A DNA stretch of 64,000 bases from NCBI RefSeq assembly GCF_900115665.1, contig NZ_FOXH01000006.1, positions 62,001-126,000 of the forward strand. The letters run 5' to 3'. Below, piece by piece: positions 26,823 to 36,589 of the stretch. The position numbers and the translations under genes were made by a program. The stretch is from Pseudarcicella hirudinis. Its GTDB lineage: Bacteria; Bacteroidota; Bacteroidia; Cytophagales; Spirosomataceae. Position 1 is the stretch's first letter; each line of letters opens with the position of its first letter. Under the pieces are notes generated by a model. The model worked only from the letters and a program-made list of their open reading frames with translations, made no database searches and was not told the origin of the DNA.

Positions 26823-27713
26823 TTATTTCATGCCCCAATCGAAAGCAGCCTTTGCAATTGCAGCAATAGTCGGTTCTATTCCTTCAGCCCGCTCATTTGC
26901 ATTCATGATAAAGATACAGATTATCAGGTGCTTTCCATTGGGGAGTGTAACGATTCCTACATCATTTACAGCGGCGGTTATACCTTCAGAATTGGTAGAA
27001 GATGTTCCTGTTTTATGAGCTAACGAGGTTCCTTCCGGCAATAAACCCTTTATCCTTTTGAGTCCGGTAGGCGTTTCTGTCATTATTTTGAGTAAAAAGG
27101 TATTGGACGATTTGGACAATGCTTTTTCTCTGAAAACAATCTCCAGCAATCTGCCCATTTCAACGGGCTGAGTCCAGTTAGTATATTGTACATTCCAGTC
27201 TTTCCCCATTTCCTTTTCCGACGCTTTTATCTGGATTCCTTTAATGCCCAGTTTTCGTAAAAATGTCTCCGTTTTTGAAACACTCACCACCTTTTCCAGT
27301 AAAATATCACAGGCATTATTATCACTCAGAGACACCATATATACAAGTAAATCTCTAATGGAAACATCTATATTCCCCTCAGGATATTTATCTCTTAAAG
27401 GACTGTAAGTCTTATACATATCTTCCTTCGCCACATGGATCATTTTATCCAGACTGCAATTACCTGAGTCTATCTCATGAAGAACGGCCATGGCAATCGG
27501 AAATTTAAAAACACTCTGCATCGGGAAATGCTTATCTCCATTCCAGGAAAAATGTTGTTTCTCTTCCACTTTCATTACTGTTACTCCGACTGTTCCCTTA
27601 ATGTTTTTAGCCAGATTTTTTACCTGTTCCTCAAAAGATTCTGTTTGTGCAAAGCTGACACTCCGGATAAAAAGTAAAGCGGTCAGACAATTGAAAACTA
27701 AAAACTTAGTCAT
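26823..27713 (-). CDS. Class A beta-lactamase, subclass A2-like
   Basis: A 296-residue periplasmic serine beta-lactamase with a signal peptide ending SFAQ. All class A motifs are present: Ser67-x-x-Lys70 (QSVFKF), Ser130-Asp-Asn (SLSDNNACD), Glu166 in the omega loop (ASEKEM), and Lys234-Thr-Gly (HKTGTSST). The omega-loop continuation QYTNWTQP is typical of the A2 branch that holds PER, CfxA, CblA and VEB. It converges on the nucleoside hydrolase gene. No regulator or mobile element is adjacent, so it looks intrinsic. Spectrum cannot be told from sequence; A2 enzymes often hydrolyse cephalosporins. Confidence 0.94.
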   Translation of the reverse strand: MTKFLVFNCLTALLFIRSVSFAQTESFEEQVKNLAKNIKGTVGVTVMKVEEKQHFSWNGDKHFPMQSVFKFPIAMAVLHEIDSGNCSLDKMIHVAKEDMYKTYSPLRDKYPEGNIDVSIRDLLVYMVSLSDNNACDILLEKVVSVSKTETFLRKLGIKGIQIKASEKEMGKDWNVQYTNWTQPVEMGRLLEIVFREKALSKSSNTFLLKIMTETPTGLKRIKGLLPEGTSLAHKTGTSSTNSEGITAAVNDVGIVTLPNGKHLIICIFIMNANERAEGIEPTIAAIAKAAFDWGMK

Positions 27714-28111
27714 AATACGGATTTTTAAAAATGAAAGAATTGTCTTCTAAAATTACAGCATTTGTTCAGGATAAACACCTCTACCCTGCTTATTCTTGCT
27801 GCCTATTTAAATCCTTTCTCTTTCAGGATAAAATCTTTTTTCTGAAAGACTCCCTGAAACTGTCAATTTTATGGCTAAAAAAAGTACAAATTTTTGTGAA
27901 ATTTTGTCGAAAAAGTACCATTAGTTAAAATCACAATAAAACATCATTTGGTTATATAATTTGATTTTTAAATCCAAATAGTACTATAAAATATCGATAA
28001 AATAAAAAATAGTAGTTAATGTTCAATCATTAGTTAAAATAGTACTATACATTTTATTCTGGAATAAATCAATTTTGTACCATCAATACAAAATTTCATT
28101 TAAGATAATTT
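27714..28111 (+). promoter_or_regulatory. Promoter and repeated operator-like motifs ahead of the SusC operon
   Basis: A 398-bp AT-rich gap. It has two identical 10-bp palindromes ATAGTACTAT at 27978-27987 and 28039-28048, half-sites AAAAGTAC at 27880 and 27911, and GTAGTTAATGTTCAAT at 28012-28027. The last recurs with one change at 43739-43754. CAATTTTG at 28070-28077 is one base off the Bacteroidota -7 consensus and would start the SusC transcript. The palindrome spacing is 61 bp. The motifs probably bind the regulator of the glycan locus, whose gene is not obvious here. Confidence 0.55.
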
Positions 28112-31100
28112 ATGAAGAATTTTACAACTAAAATCATTCTCCTATGCTCCTTAATGCTGTGGGGAACCGTATCCCGGGCGCAGCAGCGAACCATGACTGG
28201 TAAAGTAACCGATGTCACCGGAGCAGGTCTTCCCGGCGTATCAATTCTGGTAAAAGATACAAAAACAGGTACTACATCAGACGTAAACGGGAACTACAAA
28301 ATCAGTATTCCGCAAGGCAGCAAGTCTATTATTTTCTCATTCGTCGGAATGGTATCGAGTGTTCAGGCGATAGGTAACAAATCCGTTCTCAATGTTACCT
28401 TAGAGAATGACGTGAAAGATCTGGCAGAAGTTGTAGTAATTGGTTATGGTACAGCCAGGAAAGCAGATATTACTTCCTCAATTTCTTCTGTAAGTGAAAA
28501 AGATATTAAGAATTTACCCGTGCCGGGAGCAGATCAGGCTCTCCAGGGTAAAGTTGCCGGAGTAACTGTAACAAGCAATGGCGGTCAGCCCGGGGGTGGT
28601 GTTTCAGTCAAAGTTCGTGGTATTACCAGTGTAAACGGAAACGAACCTCTATATGTAATCGACGGTGTTCCGATATTAAGTGGTCGCAGCAGTATTGCAC
28701 AGGATCAGTTAGGCGGTATGGCAGGACAATCAGTGCAAAGTCCTCTGGCGGCGATGAACCCTAATGATATTGCATCAATCGATATATTAAAAGATGCTTC
28801 TGCACAGGCTATTTACGGAGCGTTAGCTGCCAACGGAGTAGTTTTAATTACGACAAAAAAAGGAAAAAGCGGGGAAGGGAAAGTGAGTTATGATGTATAT
28901 TACGGGGTACAAAGAATTCCTAAGAAGTTACCTCTTCTGAATCTTCAGCAGTATGCCGGTTATTTTAATTCCCTTGTTCCTGAAGTGAGAGCAAGCGGAG
29001 CTGGCACTTTAGATACGTTGGGAGAATTCAAAAATCCGGCCGTTCTGGGCAATGGTACTAACTGGCAGGATGCGATCTTCCAGACCGGATATATTCAAAA
29101 CCATCAGTTAGCCTTCTCGGGAGGTAAAGATAAAACTACTTACTACTTTTCGATGAATTATTTCGATCAGAAAGGTACCGTAATTGGTTCACAGTTTGAA
29201 AGATATGCTTTAAGAGCCAGTGTTGACCATCAGGTAAAAAGCTGGCTGAAAGCCGGAGTCAGTGTGAACGTTTCAAGAGCTAATCAAAAAATTACACTTA
29301 CAGATGGCTCTGATGCCGTAATCAGTGTGGGTTTGTACAATAGTCCGGCTTCTCCGGTGAAAGGTTTTGACGGAAGTTATTCTTCAGTAACATCCATCGG
29401 TGGTTCTACTTTCGGAAATCCCAATAACCCGGTTGCTTTAGCAGAATTAAGAGATGTAAGAGCAATTCAGACCAAAGCTTTCGGGAATATTTTTGCTGAA
29501 CTTGAATTTACCAAATGGCTGACTTTGAGAAATGAGTTAAACTATGATTTCAACCTTTCTCAAAACACAGCATTTCAACCTTATGTACGTAATGATGCAA
29601 GCGGATTGATTATCCTTTCTCCAAGTAAACTGGTAGAAGACCGCGGAACAAGTTTGTACTGGGCTTTAAAAAATTACCTGACTTTCAACAAAGGTTTCGG
29701 AAATCACTGGGTAAATGCAGTAGTTGGTCATGAAGTATCAGAATCTAATTACGATCAGGTAACTGCTTCACGTCAGAATCTTACTCTGAACCTTCCTTCC
29801 TTAAATGCAGGAGAAGGAGGTACAACACAATCTATTTCAGGAGGAAAGTATCCCTGGGCTATGGAGTCATATTTTGCACGTGTAAATTATTCTTACAACA
29901 GCAAGTATTCATTAAGTGCTTCATTGAGAAGAGACGGATCGGCTAGTTTCGGGCCAAACAAAAGAATTGGTTACTTCCCGGCTGTTTCTGCCGGCTGGAC
30001 AATCTCCGGTGAAAACTTTGCCAAAAACTGGGAAAAGGTAAACTTTCTTAAACTCAGAGCAGGAATCGGTGCCGTTGGTAACTCAGGTGTAGGCGGAAAT
30101 AACGTTTATACCACTAACATCCGTTTGTTCAGTACCGCTCCATATGGAGCAGGTGGTGTTCCTCAGAACGTGGGTAACCCTAATCTTGCCTGGGAATCGG
30201 TTGTTACTTACAACAGTGGTATTGATGCGACCTTATTTAACCGTAAGGTTGACCTGACTTTAGATGTTTACAAAAAAGTCTCAACCAATATGCTTTTGCA
30301 AACGCAATTGCCGGTATCTTCCGGTTTAGGAACTTCCTGGAATGATATCAACTCTCCATGGACCAATGCCGGAAAAATGACCAACACGGGTATTGATATC
30401 AGTCTGACCACGTATAACATTCAGAGTAAGGGTTTCTCCTGGAAAACCAATTTTATTTTCTCACATTACAAAAATATCCTGAATGAACTCAATGACCCGA
30501 GTGCTTCGATCAGAGGATACAAAGAATATGGTGATGCGGTACTTGTTACCAGGAGTGCGGTCGGACAGCCGGTAGGTACATTTTACGGATATGTAACAGA
30601 TGGTTTGTTCAGAACCCGTGAAGAATTAAATAAATCAGGCGCTTCTCAGGGACTTGATGTAAAACCTACAGGAACCTGGTTAGGTGATGTACGTTACAAA
30701 GACCTTAACGGCGATGGAGTTATTGATTCAAAAGATGTTACTGTAATCGGTAATCCAAATCCTGATTTCACTTATGGTATCACAAATACATTCAATTACA
30801 AAGGTTTTGACTTATCGGTTTTCTTAAGCGGAAGCCAGGGCGGACAGATTCTGAATTACACACGTCGTCTGACAGAAGGAATGCAGAATGCTTACTGGAA
30901 TCAATCAACAGCCGTTTTGGACAGATATACCGAAAGCAATCCGAACGGATCTCTTCCACGCTACAATCAATGGCATAATAACAACTTCAGAGTATCTGAC
31001 CGCTTCGTAGAGGATGGTTCATATCTGAGAATACAAAATATCTCTTTAGGATACAATCTGCCTAAATCCTTGATTAGTAAGGCCAAACTTACCAATGCCC

Positions 31101-31261
31101 GTCTTTATCTCTCGGTACAAAATGCTTATACATTTACAAAATACAGTGGGTATGATCCGGAATTAGGTTCGTTCAACAACAGTATTAAGTACATGAACGT
31201 AGATGATGGCCACTATCCTAACCCTCGTACGTTCACCATCGGAGGTAATTTCGAGTTTTAA
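28112..31261 (+). CDS. SusC/RagA-family TonB-linked outer-membrane transporter
   Basis: A 1049-residue importer of oligosaccharides across the outer membrane. After the signal peptide (ending SRAQ) comes a carboxypeptidase-regulatory-like domain (about 25-105: GKVTDVTGAGLPGVSILVK, TSDVNGNYKISIP). The SusC signature VVVIGYGTARKADIT, the plug (GADQALQGKVAGV, VRGITSVNGNEPLYVIDGVP, LKDASAQAIYGALAANGV) and the barrel ending in an aromatic residue (FTIGGNFEF) follow. Length is normal. It forms the expected pair with the SusD lipoprotein 98 bp downstream and starts the glycan utilisation operon. Confidence 0.96.
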   Translation: MKNFTTKIILLCSLMLWGTVSRAQQRTMTGKVTDVTGAGLPGVSILVKDTKTGTTSDVNGNYKISIPQGSKSIIFSFVGMVSSVQAIGNKSVLNVTLENDVKDLAEVVVIGYGTARKADITSSISSVSEKDIKNLPVPGADQALQGKVAGVTVTSNGGQPGGGVSVKVRGITSVNGNEPLYVIDGVPILSGRSSIAQDQLGGMAGQSVQSPLAAMNPNDIASIDILKDASAQAIYGALAANGVVLITTKKGKSGEGKVSYDVYYGVQRIPKKLPLLNLQQYAGYFNSLVPEVRASGAGTLDTLGEFKNPAVLGNGTNWQDAIFQTGYIQNHQLAFSGGKDKTTYYFSMNYFDQKGTVIGSQFERYALRASVDHQVKSWLKAGVSVNVSRANQKITLTDGSDAVISVGLYNSPASPVKGFDGSYSSVTSIGGSTFGNPNNPVALAELRDVRAIQTKAFGNIFAELEFTKWLTLRNELNYDFNLSQNTAFQPYVRNDASGLIILSPSKLVEDRGTSLYWALKNYLTFNKGFGNHWVNAVVGHEVSESNYDQVTASRQNLTLNLPSLNAGEGGTTQSISGGKYPWAMESYFARVNYSYNSKYSLSASLRRDGSASFGPNKRIGYFPAVSAGWTISGENFAKNWEKVNFLKLRAGIGAVGNSGVGGNNVYTTNIRLFSTAPYGAGGVPQNVGNPNLAWESVVTYNSGIDATLFNRKVDLTLDVYKKVSTNMLLQTQLPVSSGLGTSWNDINSPWTNAGKMTNTGIDISLTTYNIQSKGFSWKTNFIFSHYKNILNELNDPSASIRGYKEYGDAVLVTRSAVGQPVGTFYGYVTDGLFRTREELNKSGASQGLDVKPTGTWLGDVRYKDLNGDGVIDSKDVTVIGNPNPDFTYGITNTFNYKGFDLSVFLSGSQGGQILNYTRRLTEGMQNAYWNQSTAVLDRYTESNPNGSLPRYNQWHNNNFRVSDRFVEDGSYLRIQNISLGYNLPKSLISKAKLTNARLYLSVQNAYTFTKYSGYDPELGSFNNSIKYMNVDDGHYPNPRTFTIGGNFEF

Positions 31262-31359
31262 CAGCTAATTAAGAAAAAAGGAGTATCAGCAAAAAAGCAG
31301 CGGAAAAGGCAGATTTGGCACAGCTGGTACAATACTAAACAATATTGAATTATCATCTT

Positions 31360-32925
31360 ATGAAAAAGAAGATCATATTTTTACTCATGGCCTGCGCAGG
31401 ATTAATGACTTCCTGCAAAGAAAGCTTCCTTGACAGGCCCTCCCAGAATGGCCCTACACTTGACAACTATTATACCACAGCGGAACAGGTGAACGGCGCA
31501 ACCGGACTTTTATATAATACAATCTGGTATGAATATCAGGATAAAGCGTTCCATGCCATCGGGGAAGTGCTGAGCGGTAACATGTACACCGGAGATCCTA
31601 AATACAACTCCTTCCTGAATTTCACCGTGCAAAGTACCGATGAGCAGGTATCCCGTTCATGGTATGCATTCTATAAAGTAGCCGGAAATGCAACGGTTCT
31701 TGTCCAGACTTTCGAACAAAAGAAAAGTCAGGTGAGTAATCCTGCTTTTCTTACCCAGGGTATTGCCGAAGCCAGATTCATGAGAGGTGTAGCGTATTTT
31801 TACCTCGCCAGAATTTTCGGTGATGTACCAATTGTTTCAGATCCTGTTGCCCTTGCCAACTCCGGGGATTACAGAGTGCCAAAGTATCTTCAAAAAGATG
31901 TTTTGCGTTTTGCTTTGGAAGATTTGAAATATGCAGAAGAAAATTTACCCGAAAATTCATATCAGCCTGGTCGTGTAACCAAATATTCCGCAAAAGGAAT
32001 GATGGCCAAAGTTTATTTGTATCAGGCTGATTATGCTAATGCAAAAGCAAAAGCAAATGAAGTAATTGCCTCGGGAAAATATACCCTGATGGACGACTAT
32101 GCCCAGATGTTCACCAGTTCAAAAGTTAATAATAACGCAGAATCTTTGTTTTCTTTACAATGGCTTGCTTCCGGAGGATATTCAATCGGTAACCCGATTC
32201 AGGCTTATGTAGGACCTGGACCTTTGCTGAAACCAACAACCGGTGCCGGCTGGTCTGCAGTTATTCCTTCTATCGACGTGTTAAAATCTTATCAGTTTGG
32301 TGATAAAAGACGCAAAGGATCTGTAATGGAACATGGTTTTACCCGTTCTGACTGGAAAAATGTCAATTTCCCGAATGGTTATATGTACGATACAACCTGG
32401 ACAAGCAGTAATGATGATGCGTTGAAAATCAAAACGCCAACCCGTTCAAATGCTTTGAAATATATTGTCGGACCCGGTTCAAACGGTGAAAATATCAATG
32501 GTACCTCTACAGATATATGCACTTATATTCTTCGTTATGCAGATGTTTTATTAATCTATGCCGAAGCAACTTTAGGAACGAATCCTTCCACTTCAGAAGC
32601 ATCTGCGCTGACAGCCTTTAATAAGGTTCATAAAAGAGCAGGACTTGGAGAAGTAACCAGTCTGACAAAAGATGTTATCCTGAAAGAACGCAGAGTTGAA
32701 TTCGCTTTCGAAGGAGACTATTGGTTTGATATCCAGAGACAAGGATTTGATAAAGCCAAACAGATGATTGCGGCACAGGAAAGAGGAACCTACAACGGAG
32801 ATGGCTCAATTAACCATAATGCTCCTGTAATCACATCTGCTTCACAGCTTTATTTACCGATTCCTCAGGCGGAAACAGTCTCAAATCCTAAGTTGAACGA
32901 GCCAGCCATTCCTTATTATAAATAG
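31360..32925 (+). CDS. SusD/RagB-family surface glycan-binding lipoprotein
   Basis: A 521-residue outer-membrane lipoprotein forming the lid of the SusC transporter. The lipobox LMTSC gives lipidated Cys19, and RPSQNGPTLDNYYTTAEQV is a typical SusD start. TPR-like helices with RFMRGVAYFYLARIFGDVP follow, then the conserved YIVGPG, ILRYADVLLIYAEA and ERRVEFAFEGDYWFDIQR. A TTG at 31345 would add five residues. The ATG at 31360 places the signal correctly. Works with SusC; glycan specificity cannot be read directly. Confidence 0.96.
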   Translation: MKKKIIFLLMACAGLMTSCKESFLDRPSQNGPTLDNYYTTAEQVNGATGLLYNTIWYEYQDKAFHAIGEVLSGNMYTGDPKYNSFLNFTVQSTDEQVSRSWYAFYKVAGNATVLVQTFEQKKSQVSNPAFLTQGIAEARFMRGVAYFYLARIFGDVPIVSDPVALANSGDYRVPKYLQKDVLRFALEDLKYAEENLPENSYQPGRVTKYSAKGMMAKVYLYQADYANAKAKANEVIASGKYTLMDDYAQMFTSSKVNNNAESLFSLQWLASGGYSIGNPIQAYVGPGPLLKPTTGAGWSAVIPSIDVLKSYQFGDKRRKGSVMEHGFTRSDWKNVNFPNGYMYDTTWTSSNDDALKIKTPTRSNALKYIVGPGSNGENINGTSTDICTYILRYADVLLIYAEATLGTNPSTSEASALTAFNKVHKRAGLGEVTSLTKDVILKERRVEFAFEGDYWFDIQRQGFDKAKQMIAAQERGTYNGDGSINHNAPVITSASQLYLPIPQAETVSNPKLNEPAIPYYK

Positions 32926-33003
32926 ACATCAGCACACAGCGGGGTTGACTGATAAGCAGCCAGCCCCCCTTGTCAGCATAAGAAAACATAAAAAGATCTT
33001 CAG

Positions 33004-34062
33004 ATGAAAAGCATTTTCTCAAAAATAGTCTTACTCACTTTTATGTCGGGCTTCGCACTACTGACAGCCTGCAGTGACGGGGACACTATTAAACCGGGCA
33101 CTCCCAAAGCAGACAGAATTGCCCCCGATTCCGCAGCCGGAGGTTCGGTATTAACCTTAACAGGTTCCGGCTTAGGCCAGATGCGCTCGATTGTATTCGA
33201 AAACGGAAACGTTCCTACTGGTCTGAATCCTTCGTTTAATACTGAAAACGCAATCGTTTTCCGCGTACCTGATACAGCAAACGGAGGTTTGCAAAAAATT
33301 ACTTTCACAAATGTGGACGGAAAATCTGTTTCTATCCCATTCAAAGTAATTGCTCTTCCTTCCGTTTCTTCAGTGACTTCCAATGATTTTACAGGAGGTG
33401 ATGAAATTACGTTAACAGGAAATAACCTGGCGGATGTTTCCTCTGTAAGATTGTCCGGAACAACCACTGCTGCAACAGTCCTTTCAAAAAGCAAAAAACA
33501 ACTGGTAATCAAAATGCCGGTTACTTCCGACGGAAGAACTTCCCTTGATATAGTCAATTCTTCAGGACTCCTGAAAACTACTCAGGAATTTGTAAATGTG
33601 GACAAAGCTTTCCAGATTTTCACAGATGGTTACGGCGATGGTTTCGCTGACGGTTCATGGGGTGATGCCGGTGTAATTTCTTCAACGATTTACAAATACG
33701 GTAAAAAATCTATCGGAAAAACCTATGCAAGCGGGAACTGGCATGTTTTCGGTTTTGCCAACTGGAATACAGGAGTAACTTATTCTGCGGATTATAAATT
33801 CCTGACATTCTGGGTAAAAGGAGCATCAGCCGATTACTCTCTCTACATTTCTTCCGATCAGGGAATTGACGGTTTTGGAAGTTTCAATGAAAGCAATAAA
33901 ATCAATGTTCCTGCCAATGTCTGGACTTATTACAAAATTCCTGTTTCGACTTTGAAATTATGGGCTAATGGCAACAAATTCAATCAGCTTGGATTTAGAA
34001 TAAAAGGCCCTGATACTCAGAATGAAACATTTTATATTGACAATTTATTACTGGTAAAATAA
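33004..34062 (+). CDS. TIG-domain surface glycan-binding lipoprotein
   Basis: A 352-residue lipoprotein (LLTAC, Cys23). Two IPT/TIG immunoglobulin-like domains occupy about residues 33-200 (SAAGGSVLTLTGSGLG; FTGGDEITLTGNNLADV). A C-terminal jelly-roll-like domain of some 150 residues follows, rich in Trp, Tyr and Phe (GNWHVFGFANWN, YKFLTFWVKG, FYIDNLLLV), which resembles a carbohydrate-binding module. This is the usual third surface component of Bacteroidota glycan loci, encoded after SusD (78 bp). It probably holds the polysaccharide at the cell surface. No catalytic motif is visible. Confidence 0.85.
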   Translation: MKSIFSKIVLLTFMSGFALLTACSDGDTIKPGTPKADRIAPDSAAGGSVLTLTGSGLGQMRSIVFENGNVPTGLNPSFNTENAIVFRVPDTANGGLQKITFTNVDGKSVSIPFKVIALPSVSSVTSNDFTGGDEITLTGNNLADVSSVRLSGTTTAATVLSKSKKQLVIKMPVTSDGRTSLDIVNSSGLLKTTQEFVNVDKAFQIFTDGYGDGFADGSWGDAGVISSTIYKYGKKSIGKTYASGNWHVFGFANWNTGVTYSADYKFLTFWVKGASADYSLYISSDQGIDGFGSFNESNKINVPANVWTYYKIPVSTLKLWANGNKFNQLGFRIKGPDTQNETFYIDNLLLVK

Positions 34063-34294
34063 AGGAGAATTACCGGTATTTCGAAAGTGCACTAACACAT
34101 ACAATAATAGCCATATTTCATATTCCCTAAATACATTTAGATTAAAAGTGGTTAATTTTTCAAAATGGCTTGTGTTCTGCATAAGCCATTTCTTTTGAAA
34201 GCACATATCATACAAATCGCCTGGATCCATGACAAAAACATAAGTATTTTAGATTAATTTAGGCAACAATCTATCACACACTTAACAAGCGATT

Positions 34295-36250
34295 ATGCAA
34301 CGTTTACTTTTTATTATCTTACTTCTTGCAGGAAGCGAGAGCTTTGCCCAACTAAAACTGGCTCGTCTTTTCTCTGATCACGTAGTGCTCCAGCGACAAA
34401 AACCTATTCCTGTCTGGGGATGGGCCAATCCGAACGAAAAGGTAAGTATTACACTTGCCGGACAAACAAAAACAGTCCTGAGTGATGCGGGTGGAAAATG
34501 GCTTGTAAAATTCTCTCCACTCGAAGCGGGAGGACCCTATAAAATAGCTGTAACTGCTAAATCCGGGAGTCTTTCTGTAAATGATGTACTTATCGGAGAG
34601 GTATGGTTATGTTCAGGCCAGTCGAATATGGAATGGATGGTTTCTCAGGCTAATAATTTCCAGACTGAAAAGAAACATGCTGATTTCCCTCAAATTCGCC
34701 ACTTCAAAGTGGAACATGAGGTAACTATTAACGAACAAACTGACCTTAAAAACGGAGAATGGAAAATTGCCAGTGCTGAAACGGTTGGTGAATTTACAGC
34801 CATTGGCTTCTTTTTCGCCCGTGAACTTTATCAGAAATTAAATATTCCCGTAGGTATTCTGCATTCTTCATGGGGTGGCTCTCAGGTAGAAGGATGGATC
34901 AGTAAAGAAGGAATGCTCAGTGATCCTGAGTTGAAATCATATGTTCAGAATTTTCCCAAAAATTGGAATGAAGCCGATGCTTATCACGATAAAAAGCTGA
35001 GAAAACAGCTTTTGGGAAACGGGGAAATTAATCCTGATGTACAGGACGAAAAGAAATACCTGGAAGAAGGATATGATTTCTCAAAATGGCAGAATGGAGG
35101 TAGTCCTTTAGGACAATGGGACTGGAAAGGCATCTGGGCATTCCGCGGGAAAGGTTATATGGCCAGATCGGTAGAAATTCCATCTGAATTTGTCAACCTG
35201 CAAAGTGTATTAAGCCTGGCTGAAAATGACAGTTTTAATGAAATTTATATAAATGGGAAATTGGTCTCTGCAGGTATCATCAAAGGGGTAAGAAAAATCA
35301 CTATTCCTGCAAACACCTGGAAAGAAGGTAAAAATCAGCTTGTTGTCAAATTCGGAAGCCTGATCAGTCTGCCCTGGTATGGACTGGGTTTACAAGGCTC
35401 AGCTGAAGATCTTAATGTGAGCATGGGTACTCAAAAAATCAGTCTTTCAGGGAATTGGAAACTGATGCCTTCTTTCGCAGAAAAACATGAATATGTACAT
35501 TCCAGTAATAATATCGGTACGACAATTTACAATGCTATGATCGCTCCGTTATTACCTTTTTCTATTCGCGGAACATTATGGTATCAGGGTGAAGCCAATG
35601 CCGGAAGAGCTTTTCAATACAGAAGTAGTTTCCCTTTGCTGATTAACGACTGGCGTAAAAAATGGGATGATAATTTCTCCTTTTATTTTGTACAGCTTTC
35701 AAGTTTTGGCGCAAATCAAAACAGTAATCAGGGAAGCAACTGGGCTGAATTAAGAGAAGCACAAACGATGACTTTAGCTTTACCAAACACAGGAATGGCT
35801 GTTACTACCGATGTTGGTAATCCGGCAGATATTCACCCGACCAATAAACAGGATGTAGCACACAGATTAGCTGTTCAGGCTTTAAAGCAAAATTACGGTC
35901 AGAATATCGAATATAGTTCTCCAATGTTCGACTCGGCAAAATTTGAAGATGGAAAAGCAGAAATTTCCTTCAGATTTACGGCAAAAGGATTACTGGCAAA
36001 AGACAAATACAATTACCTGAAGGGTTTTGAAATTGCCGGAGAAGATAAGGTATTCTATTATGCCAAAGCAGAAATTGTCAATAATAAAGTAATCGTTTCA
36101 AGTCCGAAAGTACCCAAACCTGCAGCGGTCAGATATGGCTGGGCTGATGCTCCGGAAGAAGCAAATTTATTCAACTCAGAAGGATTTCCGGCAAGTCCTT
36201 TCAGAACAGATTCCTGGACAGGAATAACAGTTTCTTCTAAATTTGAATAA
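34295..36250 (+). CDS. Sialate-O-acetylesterase-type carbohydrate esterase
   Basis: A 651-residue secreted esterase (signal peptide ending SFAQ) removing acetyl groups from glycans. Nucleophile Ser110 is in CSGQSNMEWM, and the block WYQGEANAG and the DxxH dyad in DVGNPADIHPTNKQD follow the SGNH fold. A sugar-binding jelly roll (about residues 270-370: WDWKGIWAFRGKGYMARSVEI, NDSFNEIYINGKLV) is inserted between the catalytic parts, as usual in this family. In this locus an acetylated mannan-type substrate is more likely than sialic acid, since no sialidase or sialate lyase is present. Same strand as SusCD, 232 bp after the TIG gene. Confidence 0.87.
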   Translation: MQRLLFIILLLAGSESFAQLKLARLFSDHVVLQRQKPIPVWGWANPNEKVSITLAGQTKTVLSDAGGKWLVKFSPLEAGGPYKIAVTAKSGSLSVNDVLIGEVWLCSGQSNMEWMVSQANNFQTEKKHADFPQIRHFKVEHEVTINEQTDLKNGEWKIASAETVGEFTAIGFFFARELYQKLNIPVGILHSSWGGSQVEGWISKEGMLSDPELKSYVQNFPKNWNEADAYHDKKLRKQLLGNGEINPDVQDEKKYLEEGYDFSKWQNGGSPLGQWDWKGIWAFRGKGYMARSVEIPSEFVNLQSVLSLAENDSFNEIYINGKLVSAGIIKGVRKITIPANTWKEGKNQLVVKFGSLISLPWYGLGLQGSAEDLNVSMGTQKISLSGNWKLMPSFAEKHEYVHSSNNIGTTIYNAMIAPLLPFSIRGTLWYQGEANAGRAFQYRSSFPLLINDWRKKWDDNFSFYFVQLSSFGANQNSNQGSNWAELREAQTMTLALPNTGMAVTTDVGNPADIHPTNKQDVAHRLAVQALKQNYGQNIEYSSPMFDSAKFEDGKAEISFRFTAKGLLAKDKYNYLKGFEIAGEDKVFYYAKAEIVNNKVIVSSPKVPKPAAVRYGWADAPEEANLFNSEGFPASPFRTDSWTGITVSSKFE

Positions 36251-36589
36251 AAGAATCATTGTCTTTTTAGGATAAAATAGTATTTATCTTAATTCAAAAA
36301 AGTACTATTTTTTACCCTGAGATTATGTCAATCTTTTTAATTAATAGTTATATAAATCTTTTGATTGGGGTAGAAAAAGCCAGAAAATCAAAAAATAGTA
36401 GTATTTATATAATGAATTGATAAAAAAGTATTATTCATTGAATTAAAAAAACAATCAAATTTGTATCATACAATCTAAGGTTATTCCCGAGGGTTTTCCG
36501 GCTGTTAAAAACATTGGAAAAACCCTCGGGAATTATTAGAAAATGACAATTTGTCCACCTTACTTTAGAATGTTTTATCCTGAAGATTA
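36251..36589 (+). promoter_or_regulatory. Regulatory region ahead of the symporter gene
   Basis: A 339-bp gap with AAAAAAGTACTATTTTTT around 36295-36312, AAAAATAGTAGT at 36391-36402 and AAAAAAGTATTATTCATT near 36423-36440. All are relatives of the motifs ahead of SusC. CAAATTTG at 36456-36463 followed by TATCATACAAT closely matches the element ahead of SusC (CAATTTTGTACCATCAATAC) and may be the -7 region of a promoter. A hairpin follows at 36483-36533. Confidence 0.5.
36483..36533 (+). promoter_or_regulatory. Long hairpin in the symporter leader
   Basis: ATTCCCGAGGGTTTTCC (36483-36499) pairs with GGAAAAACCCTCGGGAAT (36516-36533), an 18-bp stem with one bulge and a 16-nt loop. It follows the probable promoter at 36456 and is not followed by a T run, so an attenuator or mRNA-stabilising leader structure fits better than a plain terminator of the esterase gene. 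Confidence 0.6.

Noticed and set aside
34295-36250. Sialic acid utilisation as the theme of the glycan locus
   Set aside because: The esterase family name suggests it, but there is no sialidase, N-acetylneuraminate lyase or epimerase, while GH130 and GH2 point to mannosides.
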